This document shows positions 1 through 6,335 of a stretch of 7,216 bases of DNA, piece by piece (the stretch's first letter is position 1; the number at the start of each line of letters is the position of its first letter). Both the position numbers and the translations under genes were made by a program. This DNA is from Rickettsiales bacterium. GTDB lineage: Bacteria; Pseudomonadota; Alphaproteobacteria; Methylaequorales; Methylaequoraceae. Location: NCBI GenBank assembly GCA_002711625.1, contig PARR01000029.1, positions 6,854 to 14,069 on the forward strand. The letters run 5' to 3'. Under the pieces are notes generated by a model. It ran no database searches. It saw only the letters and a program-made list of their open reading frames with translations, and was not told the origin of the DNA.

Positions 1-158
1 CTTTCGTTTTGAAAAAAATAATATATATTCATTTTATTTTATTGATTTGTAGTATCTTTTCAGTAAAGTTTCCTATAATTTCTCTAGTATTATCAGTATG
101 TGCAACAGCCTTGACTTTATTTTATTTTTCAAACAAGAATATTACAAATGAGCAATAA
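1..158 (+). CDS. C-terminal fragment of a membrane protein, possibly a WbpL/WecA-like sugar-phosphate transferase (5' end outside window)
   Basis: A reading frame open from base 3 to the TAA at 156-158 gives about 51 residues with no start inside the window. It contains two hydrophobic stretches, roughly IIYIHFILLICSIF and IISLVLSVCATALTLFYF, separated by a short polar hinge (SVKFP), and ends in a short polar tail (SNKNITNEQ). This looks like the last two membrane helices of a polytopic inner-membrane protein. Its stop codon overlaps the start of the dehydratase gene by 11 bp, so the two are almost certainly in one operon. Genes directly upstream of WbpM-type dehydratases are often MraY/WecA/WbpL-like undecaprenyl-phosphate sugar-phosphate transferases, whose C-termini are membrane helices. 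That identity is inferred from context only, because no catalytic motif lies in the visible part. A flippase or another membrane protein of a polysaccharide locus is also possible. Confidence 0.5.
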   Translation, partial: FVLKKIIYIHFILLICSIFSVKFPIISLVLSVCATALTLFYFSNKNITNEQ

Positions 159-1986
159 AATATTACTGACAATCGTTCATGACTTTTTATTACTTGGATT
201 ATCGTTTTTTTTTGCACTTTGGATAAGATTAGATTTTAATTTAGCATTGAACTTAATTAGCAGTCTTTGGATTTACTCCATTTTTTTTGCATCAAGCAAC
301 ATCTTTTTATTAAAGTTTTTTGGGCTTTATCTTGGAATTTGGAGGTATGCGTCCTTACATGAAATATTTTCCATAATTAAGAGCCTTATAATCTCTACAT
401 TGATGGTAGTAAGTTTGCTATTTTTAATTTTCAGGTTGGAAAATGTGCCGCGTTCTTTTCCCATTCTCTTGTTTATTATTTCACTATTTAGTGTTTCAGG
501 CCCAAGAATAATCTACCGCTTAATAAAAGACAGATTTTATAAAGGTCCAGCCTCGCTCATTCCTGTATATCTAGTTGGTGCTATAGATTCTGTTGAAAGC
601 TGTATTAGAATGACAAAAACAGTTAAAAACTTCCCTTACAAGGTAATAGGAATAATAAATTCAAAAAAAAGTAAAATGAACGCTAGAATCCATAATGTAC
701 CAATTATTGGTTCTGCAGAATCGGTTGATGACTTGCAAAATTTTGTAAACACTGCAGTATCAAGGAAAAGCGTCCTCCCCCAGCGAATTATTTTGACCGA
801 CAACAGCCTTTCCGATGAACAAATTGAATCTATCTATATTTTCTCAAAGAGAAATGGATTAGCAATAAGTGAATTTTCAAGAATGTCGTCATTTAGCTTG
901 GACTCTGATGATAAATTTCAAACAAAACCTATCGAAATTGAGGATATTTTAGGGAGAAAACAAAAAGTACAAAATACAAGATTACTGGAAAATCTAAAGC
1001 AAAAGGTTGTCCTTGTTACAGGTGCGGGAGGAAGTATCGGAAGTGAGCTATGCAAACAAATTCTTTTAATTCAACCGAAACTTTTAATTATGTACGAACA
1101 AAACGAATTTAACTTATATCAACTAAATCAAACATTGACAGGTGAATTTGTAACAGTTCTAGGAGATGTTAAAGACACAATTAAAATTGAAAACATTATC
1201 AAAAAATACAAACCTAATATCATTTACCATGCAGCAGCATTAAAACACATCACATTTGTAGAGGAAGATCCAATCGAAGCATTAAAAACAAATTTCTTTT
1301 CTACAGTTAAATTATCTGAATTATCAAAACTATATGATGTTGAAAAGTTTATTTTCATATCCACCGATAAGGCTGTTAATCCATCCAACATTATGGGGGC
1401 AACAAAAAGATTATGTGAAAAATATCTCCAAAAGATATCAATCAATTCTAAAACTAAATTTTTTATAGTTAGATTTGGGAATGTTCTTGGTTCAACAGGT
1501 TCAGTTGTGCCTTTATTTGAAAAACAGATCAGTAAAGGTGGGCCTGTCACAATCACCCACCCTGATATACAAAGATATTTTATGACTATAAGAGAGGCTA
1601 TCGAACTTGTACTAATTTCTTCTCAACTAGACGAAAACCGTAATGGAGTTATTTTTATTCTTGAGATGGGAAAACCCATTCTAATAAAAAATCTGGCAAA
1701 AAAAATGATAGCTCTTTTAGGAAAGGAACAGGATAATATTGAACTGGTTTATACCGGTTTAAGAAAAGGAGAAAAAATTAAAGAGGAGCTTTTTTTTTTA
1801 AATGAAAACATATCTAAAACTCAATTCGATGGCATTATCTCAACTTCTGACAATTTGTTTCAATTAGAAATCCATGAGTATAATAAATTAATCTTAAGCA
1901 TCTCTCAAAATAAATACCCTGAAGCATTAAATTATTTTTACAAGATGCTTCCTGAATATATTGAAAATGAAAAAAATAGAAATTAA
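148..1986 (+). CDS. Membrane-anchored nucleotide-sugar 4,6-dehydratase/epimerase, WbpM/FlaA1/CapD family
   Basis: Polysaccharide biosynthesis protein of 612 aa, the normal length for the long membrane-bound members. Four hydrophobic segments lie at about residues 5-26, 35-60, 77-97 and 103-118, with the family's GLYLGIWRYASL motif (59-70). A first Rossmann-like domain (about 138-250) has a degenerate glycine motif (VGAIDSVE, 143-150). The catalytic extended-SDR domain starts with TGAGGSIG (291-298), which binds NAD(P), followed by HAAALKH (361-367), STDKAVNPSNIMGATK (405-420), RFGNVLGS (442-449) and GLRKGEK (537-543). The tyrosine of the SDR YxxxK motif is methionine here (M416, K420). That is the 'SMK' arrangement known for WbpM; D407 and K408 match the catalytic Asp-Lys of FlaA1. 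Such enzymes convert UDP-GlcNAc to a 4-keto-6-deoxy sugar for O-antigen or glycan synthesis at the inner membrane; the exact substrate cannot be read from sequence. The ATG at 148 lacks a clear Shine-Dalgarno and overlaps the upstream gene by 11 bp, suggesting translational coupling. Confidence 0.93.
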   Translation: MSNKILLTIVHDFLLLGLSFFFALWIRLDFNLALNLISSLWIYSIFFASSNIFLLKFFGLYLGIWRYASLHEIFSIIKSLIISTLMVVSLLFLIFRLENVPRSFPILLFIISLFSVSGPRIIYRLIKDRFYKGPASLIPVYLVGAIDSVESCIRMTKTVKNFPYKVIGIINSKKSKMNARIHNVPIIGSAESVDDLQNFVNTAVSRKSVLPQRIILTDNSLSDEQIESIYIFSKRNGLAISEFSRMSSFSLDSDDKFQTKPIEIEDILGRKQKVQNTRLLENLKQKVVLVTGAGGSIGSELCKQILLIQPKLLIMYEQNEFNLYQLNQTLTGEFVTVLGDVKDTIKIENIIKKYKPNIIYHAAALKHITFVEEDPIEALKTNFFSTVKLSELSKLYDVEKFIFISTDKAVNPSNIMGATKRLCEKYLQKISINSKTKFFIVRFGNVLGSTGSVVPLFEKQISKGGPVTITHPDIQRYFMTIREAIELVLISSQLDENRNGVIFILEMGKPILIKNLAKKMIALLGKEQDNIELVYTGLRKGEKIKEELFFLNENISKTQFDGIISTSDNLFQLEIHEYNKLILSISQNKYPEALNYFYKMLPEYIENEKNRN

Positions 1987-3508
1987 AAAAGCGATAGTAT
2001 CAGTCCATAATAAAGCAAAACTTGAAATTCTAATTAAATATTTTTTGGAGTTCAATATTCAAGTATTTAGCACTGGCGGAACTTATAGGTTTATGAATGA
2101 AATATCAAAAAAATTAGATTTATTTGAACTTTCAAGTTTAACCAAATTTGATGAAATCTTAGGTGGAAGAGTAAAGACTCTTCATCCAAACATTTTTGGA
2201 AGTATTTTAGCTGATACAGAGAATACTAAACACAAACAGGAGCTTCTAAAATATGGAATTACCAAGACCGATCTTGTAGTGGTCAATTTATATCCTTTTG
2301 AAGAAACCTTAAAATCAAATAAAAAAAATGAAAAATTGTGTTTAGAAAATATCGATATAGGGGGAACATCTTTAATACGAGCGGCGGCAAAAAATTTCAA
2401 TAACACTATCGTGTTGTCCTCCCCTCAACAGTACGAGGAATTTATAAAGATAGGAAAAAACAATTCAAACAGGATTCAAATTGAAAAAAGCAGAGCTTTT
2501 GCATTGGATGCTTTTAATGAAACTGCGTACTATGACTCAATTATCTCAAGTTGGTTGCAGGAAAGAACAAATTTTTCAAAATTCGAAAAAAAAACTGTGC
2601 CATTAAAAAAGATAACAAAACTTAAATATGGAGAAAACCCACATCAGCATGCAAGTTTATACAATACATCTCAGAATCAATTTACTAAAATTTCTGGTAA
2701 GGAGCTTTCATATAATAATATTAACGATTTTGAGTTAGCCATGGAGGTTGCAGGTCAATTTGAGAAACATTGTTGTGCAATAATTAAGCATGGTTCTCCT
2801 TGCGGTGTTGCAATACATAATGAACAAGAGAAAGCTTATAAAAAAGCATTAAATTGTGATCCCATAAGCGCATTTGGCGGAATAATTTCCTTTAACAGCA
2901 AAGTCAATGAAAAAACTGCTAAACTTATAATCAAACTCTTCACTGAAATTGTTGTAGCCCCGAGTTTTTCAGTTGAGGCAATCAAAGTTTTGTCAGAAAA
3001 AAAAAATTTAATTCTCATAAAATCTAAAATAGAAAATTCAAGAATTTCATTCAATATTCGTTTAAAATCTACCAAAAACCACCTTTTAATTCAAGATGAA
3101 GATAATCGTCAAATATCCAATAAAGACTTAATTGTTAAAACTAAAAAAATACCAACCAAAAGTCAGTATGATGACCTAATTTTTGCATTCAAAGTTTGCA
3201 AATTTGTAAACTCTAACGCAATTGTAATAGCAAAAAACAAATCAACAACAGGGATTTGCGGTGGACAAACAAGTAGAATTGATTCAGTTAAAATTGCTCT
3301 TAGTAGAGCTAAAATCAAAAGCAAAAATGATGTTCTAGCATCCGATGGTTTTTTCCCCTTCCCTGACGCGGTTGAATTGTGTAAAAAATACAATATTTCT
3401 TCTATAATTCAACCTGGAGGCTCAAGAAATGACAATAAAGTTATAGAGATCTCAAATAGTTCGAAAATGTCAATGATTTTTACTTCCATAAGGCATTTTA
3501 AGCATTAA
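1967..3508 (+). CDS. purH: Bifunctional AICAR transformylase / IMP cyclohydrolase
   Basis: Catalyses the last two steps of purine synthesis in the cytosol: formylation of AICAR with 10-formyl-THF, then ring closure to IMP. Numbered from the ATG at 1967 (513 aa), the N-terminal MGS-like cyclohydrolase domain (about 1-190) shows AIVSVHNK, STGGT (35-39), GGRVKTLHP (66-74), NLYPFEE (107-113) and ENIDIGGTSLIRAAAKN. The C-terminal transformylase domain shows LKYGENPHQ, GKELSYNN, the catalytic Lys-His in KHGSPCGVA (K274, H275), DPISAFGG, GGQTSR, ASDGFFPFPDA, IQPGGSRND and the terminal FTSIRHFKH. Both domains are complete. Usual bacterial forms read KHANPCG and GAGQMSR, so KHGSPCG and CGGQTSR are local substitutions around intact key residues. 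An in-frame TTG at 1961 would add two residues; the ATG is preferred because the Lys-rich start fits the family. Neither has a clear ribosome-binding site. The gene overlaps the dehydratase by 20 bp in another frame, implying co-transcription. Confidence 0.97.
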   Translation: MKKIEIKKAIVSVHNKAKLEILIKYFLEFNIQVFSTGGTYRFMNEISKKLDLFELSSLTKFDEILGGRVKTLHPNIFGSILADTENTKHKQELLKYGITKTDLVVVNLYPFEETLKSNKKNEKLCLENIDIGGTSLIRAAAKNFNNTIVLSSPQQYEEFIKIGKNNSNRIQIEKSRAFALDAFNETAYYDSIISSWLQERTNFSKFEKKTVPLKKITKLKYGENPHQHASLYNTSQNQFTKISGKELSYNNINDFELAMEVAGQFEKHCCAIIKHGSPCGVAIHNEQEKAYKKALNCDPISAFGGIISFNSKVNEKTAKLIIKLFTEIVVAPSFSVEAIKVLSEKKNLILIKSKIENSRISFNIRLKSTKNHLLIQDEDNRQISNKDLIVKTKKIPTKSQYDDLIFAFKVCKFVNSNAIVIAKNKSTTGICGGQTSRIDSVKIALSRAKIKSKNDVLASDGFFPFPDAVELCKKYNISSIIQPGGSRNDNKVIEISNSSKMSMIFTSIRHFKH

Positions 3509-3555
3509 AAAAAGAAACTTTCATTGAAAAACTATTCTCACAAAACAAATTTAAG

Positions 3556-4767
3556 TTAACTCTTTCTAAATAGGATCAATGCAGAAATTAAAAAAAAAAC
3601 AGGGATAACTAATAGGCCAAACCTTACAGATTGTGTGAAATCAATTATCAGTCCGATCAAGAATGGACCCAATATCGCACACAAATTTCCAAATACAGAG
3701 AAAACAGTAAAGGCAGATATTTGGTTCTTATATTCAACGGATTTAGCTAAAAGACTCCTACTTGACGCTTGGATAGGTCCAACAAATAAACCAATGCCAA
3801 GGGCAAGCATCCAGAAAATTCGCAAATCCTCTATAAAAAATAAACAAAACGAAAGTACCAAAAGTGAGACCAAGCAAATTTTAATAACCCATCGCGAACC
3901 TCTTGTATCGTCTAATTTACCAAAGATCAAACATCCAACAATACCAAATAAATTAATAAAAATCCCAAGAAGTAGAATTTCAGTTTCTTGAAGCCCAAAC
4001 AAGATTGATGCAAATATACTTGCAAAAGCAAAAATACATATAATGGCATTGTTTAAAAAAAAATAACTCCAAAAAAAACTACCGAGGTTTTCTGATTTAA
4101 AATTTTCCAATAAATGAAAAAAATTTGGAATTTTTAATTTTTCGTCTGGGAAAGTAGAAAAATACATTCTACCAAAAAATAATGACCATACACAGACAAA
4201 AGGTCCCACAAAAAGTAACGGAGAGATAGAAAATTTGTTAGAAACGGTATCTCCAAAAATATTTATAAAACCTAACACTATTGAAAGAGATAGAAGTCCC
4301 CCAAAGTACCCAAAACTCCATGCTAAATTAGAAATGATACCCCTATTTTTTATACTAGATACTTGATGAAGACCATAATTATAGAAGACATTAACTATTT
4401 CAAAGCTTATAAAGGATATAGAAACGATTATTAAAGGAAGAATGTGACTAGAGCCTTTATCAAAGAAGAACAATATTCCAGACGAAAAACACATTAAATA
4501 AAAGAAAAATCTAAAAACCGAACTTTTAATTGATGATATATATTTCCCACCGAACAGTGAAATAAAAGAGAAAATCAATAAACAAAATATACTTGAAAAA
4601 GAAATAACAAATCCCCAAAAACTTGCTCCTAAAGTGGTGTTTTCTGCTAGGTAGTTTACATAAAATGTACCATAAAAAAAGGTAAGAATTAGTGTTGGAT
4701 AACTTGATATCCCAAAATCTAGCAAACACCAGTTCAAAATTTTTTTGGATCTTAAGTAAAAAAACAT
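3556..4767 (-). CDS. MFS permease, UMF1 family (ATG22-like)
   Basis: Polytopic inner-membrane transporter of 403 aa, about the length of 11-12 helix MFS proteins of the bacterial UMF1 group (related to yeast Atg22). Supporting motifs are LNWCLLDFGISSYPTLILTF near the N-terminus (family form: W..YDWANSAY), FYNYGL...RGIISNLAWSFGYFGGL (128-158), FFLNNAIICIFAFASI (236-251), ETEILLLGI (261-269), the MFS loop motif GKLDDTRGSRW (283-293) and GPIQASSRSLLAK (330-342, family form G..QA.SRSL). Hydrophobic segments run throughout and the tail is a short basic RKS. UMF1 substrates are largely uncharacterised; export or uptake of a small metabolite is all that can be said. It converges on purH with 47 bp between stop codons and diverges from mnmE, so it appears to be its own transcription unit. 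The ATG at 4767-4765 has no obvious Shine-Dalgarno, but the LRSKKILNW start fits the family's N-terminus. Confidence 0.88.
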   Translation of the reverse strand: MFFYLRSKKILNWCLLDFGISSYPTLILTFFYGTFYVNYLAENTTLGASFWGFVISFSSIFCLLIFSFISLFGGKYISSIKSSVFRFFFYLMCFSSGILFFFDKGSSHILPLIIVSISFISFEIVNVFYNYGLHQVSSIKNRGIISNLAWSFGYFGGLLSLSIVLGFINIFGDTVSNKFSISPLLFVGPFVCVWSLFFGRMYFSTFPDEKLKIPNFFHLLENFKSENLGSFFWSYFFLNNAIICIFAFASIFASILFGLQETEILLLGIFINLFGIVGCLIFGKLDDTRGSRWVIKICLVSLLVLSFCLFFIEDLRIFWMLALGIGLFVGPIQASSRSLLAKSVEYKNQISAFTVFSVFGNLCAILGPFLIGLIIDFTQSVRFGLLVIPVFFLISALILFRKS

Positions 4768-4795
4768 ATTGCTAAGTTTGACATTATTTGAAATA

Positions 4796-4823
4796 TTTGT
4801 AAAAAAATAATATTTACCAGTAA
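4796..4823 (-). promoter_or_regulatory. Candidate sigma-70-like promoter for the MFS permease
   Basis: On the minus strand, TTACTG (4823-4818) and TACAAA (4801-4796) are separated by 16 bp, a fair match to -35/-10 consensus. Initiation would fall about 20 nt before the permease ATG. The AT-rich background makes chance matches likely, so this is tentative. Confidence 0.3.
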
Positions 4824-4874
4824 TCCTATTAAAAAGCGGGGATTTATAAAATTTTCTTCAATAACGTTTTTATC

Positions 4875-4907
4875 TTGCTAGAGTACTAAATAATTAAAGA
4901 CTAGCAA
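4875..4907. repeat. Inverted repeat TTGCTAG-N19-CTAGCAA upstream of mnmE
   Basis: Two perfect 7-bp arms (4875-4881 and 4901-4907) flank a 19-bp AT-rich spacer. The arms contain CTAG, which is unusual in this AT-rich spacer, and the right arm lies just upstream of the candidate -10. It could be an operator or a weak cruciform; the long loop and lack of a following T-tract argue against an intrinsic terminator. A 7-bp match in a region this size could be chance. Confidence 0.3.
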
Positions 4908-4912
4908 ACTTA

Positions 4913-4920
4913 TATAAAAT
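4913..4920 (+). promoter_or_regulatory. Candidate -10 element for mnmE
   Basis: TATAAAAT on the plus strand would place initiation about 20-22 nt before the mnmE ATG. No recognisable -35 lies 16-18 bp upstream (the bases there are AT-only). It is either a weak or activator-dependent promoter or a chance AT match. Confidence 0.25.
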
Positions 4921-4948
4921 AATAAATTCAACCACATTTTTAAAAGTT

Positions 4949-6334
4949 ATGAATCAAGCAGACACAATTTTCGCACTCTCAACACCATCTGGTCAATCCG
5001 CTGTTGCAATAATTAGAATCTCAGGACCAAAATGCATGGAAATACTTTCTTTTTTTTTTAGGTTTAAGCCAAAAAGGACAAGACATGCCTATTACAAAAG
5101 TTTTAAGTGTACATCGGGAAAGATTATAGATAAATGTCTCGTTATCTTTTTTCAAGGTCCACATTCTTATACTGGTGAAGATTTAGTTGAAATTCAAACT
5201 CACGGAAGCATTTCAATCATATCTTCAATATTTGAAGAGTTTAGGAAGATCCGCAACCTAAGAATGGCAAAGCCAGGAGAGTTTTCCCTAAGATCATTTC
5301 ATAACAATAAGGAGAATTTATTACATTTTGAGGGGATAAATAATCTTATTAATTCCGAAACAGACAATCAGAGAAGGATAGCAAACAACCAAATTTTTGG
5401 TTACTCAGAGAATTTGTGCAAAAAATGGGAAAAAATTATTTTGGAATCACTCGCCCACGTTGATGCAGCTATAGAGTTTTCTGAGGAGGAAAACATCAAT
5501 TTAGACGGAGTAATATCAAAATTGACAGCTCTGACTTTGCAAATACAAAATGTATTAACAAATAGCAAAGCTGCCTCTCAAATAATGAATGGTATAAAGG
5601 TACTAATTTTTGGTCCGCCAAATGCTGGAAAGTCATCATTGTTTAATTTACTATGCGGTCAAAGTAGAGCTATTGTATCAGAAATTGAAGGCACTACTCG
5701 AGACCAGGTTTCCGTGAATATAAATATACTCAATAATAAAGCTGTGCTTACAGATTCTGCGGGGATAAGAAAATCAGAAAACAAGATAGAAAAAATAGGC
5801 ATTCAAAAAACACTGTCGTCTGTTGAAGAAAGCACTAGATTAATTTTGGTTTTATCCCCTGATTGTTTAACTGAATCTAACAAAAGTGCGCTAAGGGAAA
5901 GTTTAAATGATTACAAAACCAAAAGAATTGTTATTGTTTACAACAAATCAGATCTCGATCCTTCGTCAAAAAAATATCCGCTTTGGATTGAAGGGTTCCC
6001 AGAAATGTCGGAGATGAAATATATTTGCATATCTTGCCTTGCTGACTCAAATGAAGGAAATAACAAAACCAAATTAACAGAATTCTTAAATAAAAACTTA
6101 ATAAATGTTGACACGCAAAGCAACGATGATTATTTTTTTTCTGAGGAAAGGCATATTGAATGCATGAATAGAATGTTGGAGGAAATAAATCAATCAATTA
6201 CAAGTTTTGATAACATAGAAATCTGTGCTGATAATTTGAGAAATGCATTAAAGTATACAAATGAATTGTACGGAAAAATTTCAAATGAGGAAAAACTAGA
6301 ATACATTTTCAGTAATTTTTGTATAGGAAAATAA
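4949..6334 (+). CDS. mnmE: tRNA uridine-5-carboxymethylaminomethyl modification GTPase
   Basis: MnmE (TrmE), 461 aa, the usual length. With MnmG it installs the (carboxymethyl)aminomethyl group at C5 of the wobble uridine in tRNAs reading NNA/NNG codons, using a THF-derived one-carbon unit. The N-terminal THF-binding domain (1-118) shows TIFALSTPSGQSAVAIIRISGP, SYTGEDLVEIQTHG (73-86) and KPGEFSLRSF. The helical domain is split around a Ras-like G domain (about 215-380) with G1 GPPNAGKSS (222-230), G2 GTTRD (248-252), G3 DSAG (269-272, usually DTAG), G4 NKSD (332-335) and G5-like SCLADS (362-367). E281 aligns with the catalytic Glu282 of the E. coli enzyme, and the protein ends in the diagnostic CIGK with the modification-linked cysteine (C458). 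The usual KLDLTQAEA is diverged to KENLLHFEG. The ATG at 4949 gives the family N-terminus; no clear Shine-Dalgarno precedes it. mnmG starts one base after the stop, so the pair is co-expressed. Confidence 0.97.
   Translation: MNQADTIFALSTPSGQSAVAIIRISGPKCMEILSFFFRFKPKRTRHAYYKSFKCTSGKIIDKCLVIFFQGPHSYTGEDLVEIQTHGSISIISSIFEEFRKIRNLRMAKPGEFSLRSFHNNKENLLHFEGINNLINSETDNQRRIANNQIFGYSENLCKKWEKIILESLAHVDAAIEFSEEENINLDGVISKLTALTLQIQNVLTNSKAASQIMNGIKVLIFGPPNAGKSSLFNLLCGQSRAIVSEIEGTTRDQVSVNINILNNKAVLTDSAGIRKSENKIEKIGIQKTLSSVEESTRLILVLSPDCLTESNKSALRESLNDYKTKRIVIVYNKSDLDPSSKKYPLWIEGFPEMSEMKYICISCLADSNEGNNKTKLTEFLNKNLINVDTQSNDDYFFSEERHIECMNRMLEEINQSITSFDNIEICADNLRNALKYTNELYGKISNEEKLEYIFSNFCIGK
6325..6329 (+). 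promoter_or_regulatory. Shine-Dalgarno of mnmG
   Basis: AGGAA lies 6 nt before the mnmG ATG, within the last codons of mnmE (the Ile-Gly-Lys of CIGK). It is the only clear ribosome-binding site among the gene starts visible here, and it supports the ATG at 6336 rather than the in-frame GTG at 6345. Confidence 0.6.
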
Positions 6335-6335
6335 T

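Larger units (their letters stand above)
4768..4948. promoter_or_regulatory. Divergent intergenic region between the MFS permease and mnmE
   Basis: These 181 bp separate the start codons of two divergently transcribed genes and are the only long non-coding stretch here, so promoters for both must lie within it. It is very AT-rich, with one GC patch (AGCGGGG, around 4835-4841). I found no convincing small gene, tRNA or riboswitch-like structure. Candidate promoter elements and an inverted repeat are listed separately. Confidence 0.6.

Noticed and set aside
1224..1556. Minus-strand reading frame of 110 codons inside the dehydratase gene.
   Set aside because: It lies wholly opposite the conserved SDR catalytic motifs of the dehydratase, has no recognisable domain, and is explained as a shadow frame.
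1961..1966. TTG at 1961 as the purH start.
   Set aside because: It adds only two residues and has no better ribosome-binding site; the ATG at 1967 is simpler.
3511..3532. Possible bidirectional terminator formed by the AAAG/CTTT and TTTC/GAAA repeats after purH.
   Set aside because: Stems are only 4 bp and almost all A-T, too weak to call.
3635..3991. Plus-strand reading frame of 118 codons opposite the MFS permease.
   Set aside because: The minus strand carries clear UMF1 motifs here, and the plus-strand translation is Lys/Pro/Asn-rich without domain features.
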